A DNA stretch of 64,000 nucleotides from Cristatella mucedo (GCA_009760855.2 WPIO01000014.1:4630001-4694000); one strand, 5' to 3'. Positions 11,107-23,280 are shown, numbered from the stretch's first letter. The notes: generated from the sequence alone by a model not told the origin. A program made the numbers and translations.

Positions 11107-11251
11107 CTGCTTGCTGAACACGGCCTGGTCTAGCTAAGAAATCTGTGTCAGACAGTCGAATAAAAACCAAGGTCGTCATGCACAGTGACAAGGCGAGCAT
11201 AACAATTCCCAATCCAAGGAGCCAGCCTACAACCAATAATGGCATGTACAT
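11107..11251 (-). CDS. FAM3/ILEI-like first coding exon with signal anchor
   Basis: Begins with ATG at 11251 and ends at the strong donor GCAG|GTAAGTGC (GT at 11106-11105) in phase 1. It encodes 48 residues plus one base. Residues 4-31 are strongly hydrophobic (PLLVVGWLLGLGIVMLALSL, then CMTTLVFI) and are followed by RLSDTDFLARPGRVQQA. FAM3 proteins start the same way: a short N-terminus, one hydrophobic segment and a basic spacer before the first cysteine. No upstream in-frame ATG or acceptor was seen, so this is taken as the start. A 5' UTR exon further right is possible. Confidence 0.68.
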
Positions 11252-12099
11252 TATAGCATGATAGCTTAACGATCGGTTTTACTTGGCAAGTATAACAATG
11301 CAAAACGGTGAAACTATCGATACCTCACAGCACCATTCGAACATTCCAAGTTAGAACGTGCAGTAAGAAGAATTGGCTACATACAATCATTTCAGAAGTT
11401 ACAACATGCCTTGCTGTCACAGTAAAATGCTACTCAAAGGTCACCCTTGCCTGAATATACCCCGGCAGGGGCTCCATCCACAGAAATAAAAGCAGATAGC
11501 ATTAAAGGAATTGCGCATAAAGGTTGACCAATTTGTGTCAATTAAATGGATCACTATCGAGACTTGGGTGGCAGTGTCACACTCTACCGACTTGCTGCAA
11601 CAAGCTCATCACAGAACTGACAAGATGATAACAAAACAAATATCAGCTATGACGAACACAGATTTGAGCCAGCAACTTGAAAGCAAGTCCATAAATGACA
11701 AAAGTGCATTTCGTACTGGCTCTGCAGTCGCCAATGTCATCCTGCCCCATCCCAAGAGGTATGTAGCAAAATGGGCTATGCTGCATGAGGTCTTGCGACT
11801 TCAGCCCCTAAGCATTAAAAAACCAACCAGATCCCTAATATCGGTTATGCTTTTAGTGATATCTATTAGGAAAAGTTCAGCATAAAGTCTAAAAAGTTGG
11901 CAAACATTAAGGACCTAGTATTCGCAAGGCAAGAGGAAAGTCTTTTGACCACTACAGCTGACAGAAGGTTTGAACGGCAAAACAAGTCGGACGTCATGAT
12001 CACAAAAGTGGTAGCCAATGCCAGCAGCAGCTCACATTACCTGCTCGAGATGTACCATGTAGGTGGTGAACAGCAGCAGCTAGCCCCTTGGTATTTAAC

Positions 12100-12245
12100 C
12101 TAAGGGTAGGGCACTTGCACTTCACGACCCAGTGTGTGGGTTAAAGTCCCGGAACAGGTGATTCATTATTGCCGGAGCTGCCAAGAATCTACATTACTAT
12201 GAGGCTATTGAATCAGCTGACTTACACATTTTATTTTTATTTTCC
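12100..12245 (+). mobile_element. SINE A, diverged copy
   Basis: Shows GGGCACTTGCACTTCACGAC, a degraded B box (TGGGTTAAAGTCCC), then TGAGGCTATTGAATCAGCTG and a T-rich tail. Confidence 0.6.
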
Positions 12246-12470
12246 AAAGAACAGGCCATCGTGGAACTCCACAAGTGACAAGTGAGCTAGGTCAAGGTCA
12301 AGGACCCAAACTCGGTCGGACAGTACGAACCCAACCATACCGATCCTACCGACCAACAGTTGCTATCAATCTCTTCCAGTGATGTACCGAAGAGGGAGCA
12401 GGGGAGCACACGTCCTCTGCTGGATCAGGGAGTGGATCAGGGAGTGCCAAAATGGGCACCTAATACTTTT

Positions 12471-12507
12471 ATGCAGATGGCACCCCCAAAGGGGGCACCG
12501 TCTGCAT
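12471..12507. other. Short strong hairpin
   Basis: ATGCAGATGGCACCCCC and GGGGGCACCGTCTGCAT pair across a 3-nt AAA loop, with 14 Watson-Crick pairs, one G-U and two mismatches over 17 positions. A 12-bp direct repeat (TGGATCAGGGAG twice) lies just before it at 12421-12444. Function unknown. Confidence 0.6.
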
Positions 12508-12754
12508 AGTTCGTTCTCGGGCGCACAATATCTTGGGAACGCCACGGATCTCTTCAGAAGCTTCAAGTCAATGAAGGCAAAGGGAGGCCAGTCCAACATC
12601 AATGATTCATACATGAGGACATTTCAAAACAAGAATTTGTTAGCTACACGTGGAACAGTGGTTTCAGCAGAATGGCAGCACTTTGATCCCGGCAGAAATT
12701 TCCTAATATAAAACCCCCTAGTAGTTACTTAGCAACTATAATACTACAACAACA

Positions 12755-12897
12755 AAGGCCACTGGGTCTTAGCCCAGGTGCTTGCACTTAACAAGAGCTG
12801 TTGTTGCTTGAGTCCTTCAGCAAGCATATCTTTATTGCTCACTGCAAGCAGGTGAAAGCAGCTAAGGCTCTGCTGCCACCTCTACAAAAGAGGCTAG
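12755..12897 (+). mobile_element. SINE A, diverged copy adjoining a SINE B
   Basis: Head GGCCACTGGGTCTTAGCCCA, then TGCTCACTGCAAGCAGGTGA and CTCTACAAAAGAGGCT. It ends where the SINE B at 12898 begins, so the second element probably landed in its tail. Confidence 0.6.
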
Positions 12898-13040
12898 TTG
12901 GGTTGGTCCAGTGGTTAAGGTGCTCGCCCCGACTAAGGTCTGGCTGAGGTCGTGGGCTCGAGCCCTGAGGCATATGTGAAGAGTCTGAATAGAGATTAAG
13001 TTCTCTTGGGGCGCTATACAAATGAATTATATATTTTTAA
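12898..13040 (+). mobile_element. SINE B
   Basis: Complete-looking: tRNA-like head GGTCCAGTGGTTAAGGTGCT, B-box-like GGTCGTGGGCTCGAGCCC, then GCATATGTGAAGAGTCTGAA and the LINE-A-like tail AGATTAAGTTCTCTTGGGGC, ending TACAAATG and AT-rich sequence. Confidence 0.88.
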
Positions 13041-13426
13041 GGCTGTAATGCCAGCTGCACTTTACTACTATACATGATCCTTGTCAACGATGTGGTCCAA
13101 AACTTCTCAGCTGTACGATCAATGATTGAAGAGTAAGACACCCCGGTTCATTTAACAAGTGATGCATTGTCCTTCGTGCATATGTCAGGTAGGGCTGCCA
13201 CTTGCATTAGAGTGAGTAAGCCCCAGCATTCCTAAGCTCTAGTTAAGGTAAGGATGCAATTTTCGAAAATCTTGGCAAGATGTTGATCTGAGTCAGCTCT
13301 CTTACAGTGGCATTTGCATGGCCTTCCTAGCAACAATATTAATAACAAAACATTTATATAACACCCTAAGAGAACTAAATCACTTTCCCTTTCACATAAC
13401 TCACTTTACATAGCTGAATGAGAACC

Positions 13427-13680
<254 letters not shown>

Positions 13681-15789
13681 TACTGATCAAATGCACAATT
13701 TCAGCAATGATAAGCACACAAAGAACAATTCACAAAACGGAGCAATGTTGCGAGGAATAAATGAGTTTTAAGCTTCTCTTTAAATGTTGTCAAGTGGGAA
13801 TGTAGTGCTATCACTTAGTGGAAAGTTCTAGGCTGTGCGCATACACAAACTGATACGACACATACGCATATGGTCTCAAGAGGATTTGAGACAGAACAGC
13901 AGGTGGTGCATTGCGAAGTCGATTGAAAAGTAGATCGGGTGGGGTAGGCTGGAGCATGCCCCAAGACCGAAGGGATGTAAAAGTGAGGGACAGAACCTTG
14001 GGGTCGATGCACAGCTTGATAGGGAGGACGTGCAGGTCGGTGACAAGTGGTATAATATGGCAATTGCAACGATCACGACAGACAAGCCAAATTGGAGAAT
14101 ATTCTAGCAACTGTAAGCATCTGCAGGAATATCTGCAAAGATTGAGCTACAGAAGTCTGGACGAAATGTTACAAATGAATGGACCAGCTTGGTTAAAGTA
14201 TCCTTATTTAAGCAGGCTCAAACCTTTGCAAACATTACATATCTGAAAATAGGTAGACTTGACTAAAGAGCTTAAGGGGTAATCTAATGAAAGGTCATTT
14301 TGGAACAGCAGAGCTAGATTCCATGTCGACAGGAAATATGATGGCTAAGTCCATTTTGAGGCTTGGGAATTCCAGTTTCTGAGTAATGCTAGGTTTGTCC
14401 AAAACTATTAAGTTGTTTTTCTCGTCGTGCAGTCTAAGAAAGCTGGCCATCATACAAGTGCAAATGTCAGCAATACAAGTGTAAGGGAATTCAGAGTGAT
14501 CAACATACCAAAAGGCATAAACATGCAAGCCTAGATTATACTTGGCGATTATATCGGCAAAAGGTAGAGCATAAATTGTATTGTAAAAGAAGTGGACCTA
14601 GTCGATTCCCATTCTTAAAAGGCTCAACAGATTAATATTGGCCATTGACATCTATGCTCTGAAATCTCCAACTGAGGCAAATCCTAAACCATTACAGTGC
14701 AGTGATGACGGGCGAGATTATTAGCACTCAAGAACTTGATGATCAATGGTGTCAGAGTGATCCAACAGAGTTAGCAGAGTGACTGCCTAAGACAGCATTA
14801 CTGAGAAAGTTGTTTTATACTAGAAGCAGTGCTGACTCAGTGGAGTGATTTGCTCATAAGTCCCATTCGAATTTACTCCCTAAGTTTGAGTTTTGATATA
14901 GGAGTTTAGCTGGTCAGCCATTACTCGTTCTAGTGTCTTTGATAAGAGCAGCAATAGGGAAAGTGATTTAAGATGCTTTCGGTCTCCTGGCCAAGAGCCA
15001 ACTTTTCAATAAGTAGTCTGACAACAACCTCTTTGAAAGGTGTAGGGATAAGACCTGAAGCTGAAGATATATTTATTTATGCAGGGGAACAGAAGATCAG
15101 TTTATCTCGGAGGGAGAACAGTGGCTAGGGGGATCAAGAGGGTTCGTAGCCTTCTTAAGCTGGGAGACAAATTTTGACATGAAGTCTGCCTGCCACTTAT
15201 CATGATTTGTGGAGCTATAAAGTGAAATAAAGTGGAAACAAGGGCATCTCTTGTGTACCCTAGTCTCCCTCTAGCAGCCACCATGGCAAACATTTAGAAT
15301 CACCACTGAGAGCTTAACACTAGGCTTGACTCAAAGTACTTGCAGCAGTACAAATTTCTCAATAGTGTGCACAACAAAAATTCCTCATGCAAGATCCATT
15401 GCAAGCCTGCCGATACCCCTAGGTTTCATAAACATCGAAAATCACAGGTTTGAAACAGATACAAATGGCCTGACTTACCACCTGCTCGCTGTAGGGCAAA
15501 CATTGCACACGCCTCGGCCGCTGAGTGCTTACACGCCAAGTGAAGGCTGCGGCAAAAGCTCACTAAAAGAGAGCAGTAAAAAACCTCACGGCTAGTCATG
15601 TGCCGGCTCACAGGCAACGTATGGTCGCGCAAGCTGCAGCAAACGTGGCCGTGTGGCTGCTGGCCGGCTGGACGGAACTAGAAGGTGCAAGCAGAAAGTA
15701 AATAGCGCTAGCGTCTGGAGACAAGTAGGGAGCACTTTCGACGTGTGCCTGAAATGACACCAGCAGTCAGCAGGCTTGGCAGCCGGTTG

Positions 15790-16185
15790 AAGTGAAACTA
15801 GAGATTATAGCTTGTGGCTTAACACGGCATAGCTGCCAAATCATACCGCTTCTGACCGAACTTCACGGGCTGCTTATAAGGCAGGGAACTGATCTCAATA
15901 TGGCTTACAGTTCTTCCAAGTCTGGCTTACAGGTCACTTCACTCGCTTGTACCAGCCTACCTATTTGCCCTCTTTCACCGACCATTCTTCAGCTTCTAGT
16001 AATCTCGCTGCTGCTAGCACTAAATTATAATCTTATACTGATACAGCCTTCAGCTCGTATGCACCGGAAGACTGGAAATCGATTCCGGCTATGGTCGATA
16101 TCGGCAATGACCTTGCTTCCTTTAAGTCTCAGCTAAAGATGCATCTGTACCAGTCAGCTTTCCCTTTGCCTCGGTGAACTTGTCC
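15790..16185 (+). pseudogene. LINE A relic, C-terminal part
   Basis: Plus-strand reading gives LTRHSCQIIPLLTELHGLLI and, near 16040-16170, APEDWKSIPA and FKSQLKMHLYQSAFPL in shifted frames. These match [20 protein letters not shown] and AFSSYAPKAWNSLP...FKKNLKTHLF of LINE A. Frameshifted. Confidence 0.7.
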
Positions 16186-16914
16186 TTTTTTGTTTCTGCA
16201 TGCTTTTCGTGCCAACCTATGCGTGACCCAGTGCCTGTTACTAGCCACTGGTCTTACTATGCAGTGGCGATGAATATCTTCATGTTTGCTACCGCGCGCT
16301 GGCCTAAGCGCGCGGTACTTGTTTGCTTGCGCATGCTTGCCGCCGTGCATGTCACCAGCTCCTGGGCAGGGATTCTCAACTAGTAAGTTGTAAAGTGCCT
16401 GCATAGTGACTAAGGTCTCTGAGGATGCCACACAAACGACCAAATGTATTAACGGTACTATTTCACCGAGTGTGCACAGTCACAGCTGGCCTGCCGGCAT
16501 ACTTGCTCATACACGGCAAGTCAGCTCATAGTCTGATCATACGGTTGAATGGAATGATAAAGATCACCGCTCCAGCTCCGCCGTTTAGGTCCATTCAGGG
16601 AACTAGGCCAGCTTGCATATTAATGAGGTGGTACTCTACTCTAGACATTCCGTCCTGCTCCGAAAAAACAAACCAACCATTGTGCACTAGGAATATCAAA
16701 TTGCAGGAATCACGATGGTAGGTCAGCATTAGAAGTAGCTGACAGACGCAAAACTTCATTTCATCTAAGCCGGCAGGGGTACTAATAGCAAGCAGGGTGA
16801 GGCAATGGCACAATGATTAACGATAGGACAGAGGGCACAGCTTCATGAATTTGTGTGGCGCTTATATCGCTATACCTAGATCAAATCACCAAAAGCAGCC
16901 AATTCATTTACCAT

Positions 16915-17195
16915 TTCTTATGCAACGACATCTACTCTCCAACTGCCGACTATGGCACATCTTTTTCAGCGGTCCTGGACTGCTACTTCTATGCTACTCA
17001 CTACCTCAACTGCTCTCCTAACTCTGCTATGCTTCCCACTTTCTCTTTGCTGCGTGAGACGAAGTCTGTTGGCTACCGAATGCGTACCGAAAGCCGCTTA
17101 GGCTGTGAGTGCGCTATACAAAACTCTCCTGTGTAACACCCACATGGTCTTTATGACTTTGTGGAGTTACTGACGGAGATACATTACATTACATA
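16915..17195 (+). mobile_element. LINE B, 3' end
   Basis: Near-identical to 31235-31557: CTCTCCAACTGCCGACTATG, CTGCGTGAGACGAAGTCTGT, GAAAGCCGCTTAGGCTGTGA, ending GGAGATACATTACATTACAT. Confidence 0.85.
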
Positions 17196-17199
17196 ACGA

Positions 17200-17565
17200 A
17201 TAATAATAATAAGTCGCTTATATAGCACCTTAAGAGAATCAAATCTCTACCCGAGTAATTCACAACTACCTGCAAGAAAATCAATAATTAAGGGTTAGTA
17301 ACATGCATGGTATCAAGCATGCAAAATCGAACAAGTACCCACTTAGGCCAGCATGCTAAGGCACTCATTGAAACCGTTTAGTAGGATAAATGGCAAGTAA
17401 CAATCACTGAATCATGCACAAGTACACACACACACACAGTCTCCCTGGCCGATCAGGCTTACTCTTGACCCTGCTGGTAGGCTTCTGTTGGTGATTCCGA
17501 AACATGTGGCTGTAGGGATGGTGCAGGGGCAACAACTGCTACATACGTAGCCTTCTTATGCTTGT

Positions 17566-17615
<50 letters not shown>

Positions 17616-17990
17616 ATGCCCCTACCTTTGCTGTGCCCCCCACCGCCGATGCAAGACATAGCCACGACTCAAATGATTGACCGCTCCTAGTTTAAACCCT
17701 CCCCATGCAGCCTCATCGAGCCTAGGAAGCCTGTCTGACAGTTTGCGTTTCACAGATTAGCAGGCATTGCACACCGGAACAAAAAAAAGACAACTTCACA
17801 GGGTGACGGAAAACTAACAGGAACAGATGCATCTTAAGCAGAGACTTAAATGATGCAAAATCATTGCAGGTGGTGATCTCAGCCGTAAGCAAGTCTCCGA
17901 CCTTCTGTGCATGTGAGCTTAAGGCTTGATCACCAAAAGAGTTCAATTTAGAGAGATGGTGAAGACTTGATGCTCAGACAAGCCAAACTT
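17200..17990 (-). pseudogene. LINE A relic, 3' end and C-terminus
   Basis: AATAATAATAATAAGTCGCT starts the tail (17205). The C-terminal coding remnant on the minus strand at 17946-17722 reads SFGDQALSSHAQKVGDLLTA then FASFKSLLKMHLF. About 280 bp including a GT tract (17571-17612) separates the two. Confidence 0.65.
17571..17612. repeat. (TG)21 microsatellite
   Basis: Perfect TG tract inside the LINE A relic at 17200-17990. Confidence 0.96.
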
Positions 17991-19795
17991 TCGGTGCATC
18001 TTCTGGGGGCTTCATGTTGAATCATTTCATCATTTTATTGAACGACATTGGATTGATGACTGGTCATTTCAGCAATAATATCTGTGAAGGTCAGATAGCC
18101 TGTGACAGTTGCAATAATTGACATGTCGGTTCAATGCTGAACTGTTTTCTTATAAAAGATGGAACTCGTAATAAAATAATGCATGACTATCTGCTTGGCA
18201 AGCTGTGATTTAGCTTTAAATGCTAATTTGAAAGCTAGCCCTCGTAAGTACAACAGCAGGGAGTGAATGAAGATTATTTAATATATCGCCCGGCAGCACA
18301 GCCTTTATTAAGAAGCTTAGTACATGAACATCCACTGACGATCCTAGTGCATATGTCATTTTGTATAGTGCACTTCCAGCCAATTCCAAGACGAATTTAA
18401 GGATACTTTGCTGCAAAGTGGTCTAATCCTCCAGCTACAACCAGGTGGCCAAATTGTGCCCGAGCAAGGAGACGGCAACATTGGTCCCAAAACTTCAGCA
18501 TTAATAAAGACGACAAAGCTTAATTTTTATATCATAATTGGACGTAACATCCACGATGCACCCACTGAATACTTCAACTGTGGCCCTACGAACACAATTC
18601 TCGAGATCGCGGCGACGGCAGTTTTGTGGTCCACCAATGCTCCACGACATCTGTGCAGCAGCATTTAATTAGGTCACTCGAAAGCTCCCATCCATTCGGT
18701 CCATCAGACACCCACTGCTCGATCGAAGAAGCGCAATATTCGGGTAACAAACTCGGACCTCGACGCAGTTCGAACAAGCGCTTCATACCGGTTCCCGCTA
18801 GGCACACGGCATTGCATTGGCGACAGGCAGATGAAAATATAATGAGCGCCGTCTTCTTCTGAGTTTCTCACGCCCTTACGCTTCGGCCAGGGGTTCGTCG
18901 ATTAAAAGCGCTGAAGCATAACAATTTCTCAGTGCCACGGATTTTAAGCAGCCGTCTGTGCAGGTGTCGGGTGAACAAACAGAATTGGATAAACAAGTGT
19001 AGGCACGCAAATTTTCTCAATATGCCACGCTGAAACACTAACCTGCAATCATTTTAGGGTCTTTGGCAGCGGCAGAGACTTAAAGAAAGCTCCGCCCGAA
19101 AAGGCTATCACCTACTCTAAAATAGCAAGACAACGCCGACTAGACTTCCTCTATGAGCTGTTTCTTTCTCCTCTCCCTCTCTTTCTTTCTGCAGTTGACT
19201 ACAAGAACGTATTATTTATTCAGGAACACTAGCTGCGATTGCTGTTTACCTTGTTTAGACGAAGTCAGAAAGCAGGACGCATGCAGGGATGCTACCAGTA
19301 GCTAGGGCAAAACAGGTGGAAAATGTTGTCCTCGCTGTAACCTTGGGACACCCACGGCAGCAATATTCTACTTAATCCACCTGCGGGTCTGGGACACGAC
19401 CAGCGTATGCGTGTAATAAATAATTCGGGAATTCCTCGACGACGGCTGTTGTGGATTTGTATTATACGGATCATGTTATCCATCCATGCTATCGCAGATT
19501 CCTGCTATCCATAGATATACGGCACAACCCCGTCGTCTAAAATGGTCGATTCGGTTGCCAAACAGCCGGAATGCACTGAAACGACCAGAAAATACCGAAA
19601 ATACTTATTCGATTAACGGAAAACACCGGCCAGTACCGAAGGCGGTTTCTGTTTGTCATAAAAAAATAGGGCAAGAGGCCCTCGTTGCCAGCTCGCAGAG
19701 CAAACTGGAAGAAATCGCAGCAAAAACATCTTCAGCCTCGCACGCCAGAAGACTGGTAGCCTCTCAAGTGACTTCCCGGCTTCCAGTGAGGGGCG

Positions 19796-20102
19796 TGTAG
19801 TTCCATTGCATGCGGGCTGGTACCGCTCCTTTCCTAAACAGCTGTTGGCAGCATCATCGAGAGGGGCCTGTGCACAGCTGTGGTCCGCTTCTGATGAGGC
19901 GTTGACACAGGCCGATAAACCGCTGTTGAATAGATGATGGATTCACCATCGGGGTCGGCCAAGGCACAGCCGGGGTCGAGGAGATGAGAGTCAAGTGGGA
20001 GAAGGGGCGAAGGGAGCCGCGCGTCCTTCGGCTCCGTGCCTTGTGCAATAAACTGTTTGCGTTGTTCATCGGCTGGCTCTCTGACGTGCGAACCAAACTA
20101 CA
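19796..20102 (+). mobile_element. Solo LTR with 5-bp target-site duplication
   Basis: A 307-bp unit starting TGTAGTT and ending AACTACA (7-bp terminal inverted repeat in TG...CA form). It is flanked on both sides by the same 5 bp, GGGCG (19791-19795 and 20103-20107). An AATAAA at 20047-20052 lies about 50 bp from the 3' end, where an LTR polyadenylation signal belongs, which sets the plus orientation. No internal retroelement sequence is present, so this is a solo LTR left by recombination. A 5-bp duplication fits Ty3/gypsy, copia or BEL/Pao elements; the superfamily cannot be chosen. Confidence 0.82.
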
Positions 20103-21469
20103 GGGCGACCAGCCTAGAGAGCGCTTCTAAGCGCACGTCTGGCGTTGCGCCTTCAGCGTCGATTCTGTGCGTCTCTAGCGACGATCTACCATTTTTTTCT
20201 TAGACGGGCGAAAAAGGCGGCTACACCTTCGCGAATAGCGCATAAACCCTCCAAGTCGGTTTTCAGATGGAGCTATCGCTTTTTTTAAGGGTGCGATCCT
20301 ATTTATAAATGTATTCAGGAGATAATATTTTGAAAACAGGTTTAAAGCGGATTTCCCAGTGGCGTGCTATCGGCGCACAGTTCCAGGGTTTCCAAATCGG
20401 GCTAGAAACTTTTCGCGCGTGCATCTCCATCCGTTGCTCAACAAAGCCCCTAAAAACCAGACGAGCACTAACTATTGAGTCGTTAGCCACCTCCCACGTA
20501 AATCCGGTAGGGCCTCTCTCGCGGCCAGCGTGAATCTGGAGAGAGGATTGCTAGGCTTAAGCATTTAGGAAGTAAACTTACTGAATAAAAAGTATTGCAC
20601 GGCGCCTCTAGTCTAAGCGGGTGTTAATCTGGAGAAATTTCTTTACTGAACGATGAATATAGCGGCTCGATGTCGGCGCATAGCTTCAGGCTCTGCCTAA
20701 ATGGGGAATAACAGCTTTTCGTAGAAATGAGTGAATGAGCCTTTCTGCTGGGATTGTTTGTCTCTCCGAGGGGAGCCTGTCAATTTGCTTGAGATGAAAG
20801 TGAGTGCTTACTAGAAGCGATAGTCTGGTAAATGTGTCAAATTAGGTTCAATATAAAATAAATTCCGGAATGGCCGAATAGGAACAAATGTACTGATTTG
20901 AGACCAGAAAGTATAGAAACTGTAACTTGAACCGGTTGGTTAGAAACTGCAAAAATGCATCAATATATAAATAAACAAGCGTTTATGTCAGAGTTCTTGG
21001 ACCGACCAAAAGTGATCCGGAAGCCCTATACGCACCCTACGCGCACCACTCCATAGTCCGCGGCGCCGGATAACCCGCAGCTAACGACCAGCGAAGCAGG
21101 CGCTTAGAGGCGAATTGCGGCTACCTTTAATCAAAAATTCGCTCCGATTGTCCGATTCCTAGATTGCTCGTCACTCATCTGTAACTGGACATATGCGGCG
21201 ACAAACCCGGATTTACCGCGAGATCCACGCCGCAAGTCGGCAGCGCTCGGGAGACCTAGTCCGGCCGCTGGCGGCGCACAGTAAGCGATCGGAGCGAAGT
21301 ATTTGAAGTACGCTGATTTGTCTGTTGCTGCTGCTGCGAAGAAGAAGAAGAACTAGCGTACTCTGATTGAGGCTGCGCTAGAGGGCAGAGGGCGCAGGGA
21401 TACAATTGTATTAGTATCCAAAGTTCACGCTAGACGCGGAGAAGCTAGGGCCGCTCGTGGAATAATAAT

Positions 21470-21530
21470 ACATTTTACATTTGTATAGTGTCCTCTGAGA
21501 ACTGAATCTCTTTCTAGGCACTTTACAGGT
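21470..21530 (-). mobile_element. LINE A tail fragment
   Basis: ATTTGTATAGTGTCCTCTGA, GAACTGAATCTCTTTCTAGG, CACTTTACAG: only the last ~60 bp of the family, abutting a TIR family 1 element. Confidence 0.7.
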
Positions 21531-21540
21531 CGGAGGCGTT

Positions 21541-22068
21541 CAATGAGTTACCACAACCCAAAAAAACATACTCTAATTAAGCGAAAATTGACCAGAAATC
21601 GAAAAACGAAGCTTAAATTTCTAATTTTCAGTGAATGATGTGTTATGCTGTCGTTATAATGTGCCCATCAAATTTCGTTCCATTGCGTTGGCGCGTTCTA
21701 AGGCAAATGGGCTGCAAAGACGATGGCCATTACCGCAATCCGCCGAAAATCCACAAGAAATTGGCTGCTTCGTGCAGCTCCTGCTCGGTTTGGATATTAG
21801 AATAAACTACCGTTCGAGTGTCCTCGCAAAATTTTGATTCACCGGAAGGGCGAGTGCTAATGCAATCCACTGCAATCTACTGCAATCGTCTGCAGCGAAT
21901 GCAGCTGCCCTGGCAGTGGATTTTGGTATTGATGGCCGGGGTGGATGCAGTCGGTTGCAGCGTATATTCACGCCAATATTCACTCAAAGTTCAAGCTCCG
22001 CACTGCCAATTTCAGGTCAACTGTCACTCAATTAGAGTGAATTGCGGTGGAATTTTGATAACTCGTTG
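21541..22068. mobile_element. TIR family 1 non-autonomous DNA transposon, copy 2
   Basis: Ends start CAATGAGTTA on the left and finish TAACTCGTTG on the right. The inverted repeat extends about 100 bp (left ACTCTAATTAAGCGAAAATT against the right complement). The interior aligns with copy 1 at 1288: TGCCCATCAAATTTCGTTCC corresponds to TACCCACCAAGTTTAATGAC. No transposase. Confidence 0.72.
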
Positions 22069-22864
22069 AGTCTGAGTCGGAGCGCTTGAGTTTGAGCGGT
22101 CGGTCCCGCGAAGGGAGCAGCGACGGTGCGGAGTCAGACATTCGGCGTCTAGCCGCTCCGACGTTACCGCGAAGATGGTGGCTGTGCCTCTGCAGTGCCG
22201 GTGACTCATGCGTAGTTCTTGGGAAACTCGTGTTCGTTCGTGGGCGCATGTACCGGGCGCACAACTGCTTTCGGCGTTGCTATGTGCAATGAACAGTTCA
22301 ACATCGAAAAACGAGCAGAACTGGTAGCGAGTGAGTAAATAAACACGAGGCTAATAATTTGCTTTTTATTATTAACCTGATGTTAACAACGGCAAATAAT
22401 CGCATCGATGAAAAAATTGTTTAAGCATTAAAGCAGCTGTATCTTGGATTGACAGTCTTGGGGCAAGGTTGAGGATTAAGCCATATTGGCAAAATCCAGA
22501 ATATTCTCGCGAGTTCAATGAATCGCACTCGTTGTCTGACGGCCAATGGGTCGGTAAAAGTAAACAGTAACCGATTCAACGGTCTCATTCTTTTTTTTAG
22601 CAGCAGATGAGTCAAAGAGGCTTTCACTCCGCAAGCAGCTATACCGAATTGCTAGCAGCAGAACCCGCCCACTCGACTTGGCCACTCGCTAAGTGCAACT
22701 AAACTAAAGCCACTCCTTCCCTCCCCCGGCCTAAGATCCTGCGGCGTGCCAGCAAGCTGGGGGCAACTATTAAATGACTGGGCATGGAGTACCGCTAAAA
22801 AAAGCAGCGAGTAGCATTCAAGTAGCGGCGAGCCGCGGTGCGCACTTGCAATTTTGCCATTGTG

Positions 22865-23280
22865 GGTATGTAGAATGTGGGTGTTTCGCAGGACAGTTTT
22901 GTATTGCGCACTCACAGCCTAAGCGGCTTTCGGTACGAATTCGGTGGCCAACAGACTTCGTCTCATGCAACAAAGAGAAAGTGGGAAGCATAGCAGAGAG
23001 TCAGAAGAGCAGTTGAGGTAGTGAGTAGCATGGAAGTAGCAACTCAAGGACCGTTGAAAAAGATGAGCCACAGTCAGCAGCAGGAGAGTAGTTGTCGTTG
23101 CCGCAGTCTAGGACCTGCAGAGCTAAAGCTTCTGTGGCGAATGGTCTTTAAGCAGAGGAATAGAATTTAATGTCCACACAGGACCTGAGGGCGCGAAGAG
23201 GCTGAAACTGGTGCAGCAGTTCAGCTAGGTACGAAGGAGCCAAGCCGTGGCCTTGGTCTTGTGGGTCAGAGTAAGAAATT
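22865..23280 (-). pseudogene. LINE B relic, RT C-terminal end and 3' UTR
   Basis: Minus-strand reading of 23270-23090 gives LAPSYLAELLHQFQPLRALR, then FATEALALQVLD. That is the usual C-terminal region of non-LTR reverse transcriptases, which identifies family B. The 3' UTR hallmark GCCTAAGCGGCTTTCGGTAC is at 22917-22936. A small SINE A piece follows at about 23283-23345. Confidence 0.75.

Larger units (their letters stand above)
1..11251 (-). other. FAM3/ILEI-like gene, 5' part (runs off the left edge)
   Basis: Gene-level entry. Three well-supported coding exons and one doubtful exon lie on the minus strand at 11107-11251, 2218-2332, (1133-1189) and 119-180. Joined, they read as a short N-terminus, a hydrophobic signal anchor (about residues 4-31), a spacer, then C54-x4-C59-P60, a GPTIC motif (Cys82) and the strand TRGVNIVVI. 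This order and spacing match the start of the FAM3 family (ILEI fold, secreted or membrane-tethered signalling proteins such as FAM3C). Exon phases agree: 1 between the first two, 2 before the exon at 180. The rest of the ILEI domain should lie left of position 1. Related ILEI domains occur in POMGNT1, TMEM2 and CEMIP, so the FAM3 assignment rests on the CP...GP.IC pattern. Family-level function is known; a specific role here is not. Confidence 0.72.

Noticed and set aside
11511-11885. 124-codon plus-strand ORF
   Set aside because: No recognisable motif, no splice context and no neighbouring exon; kept out for lack of support.
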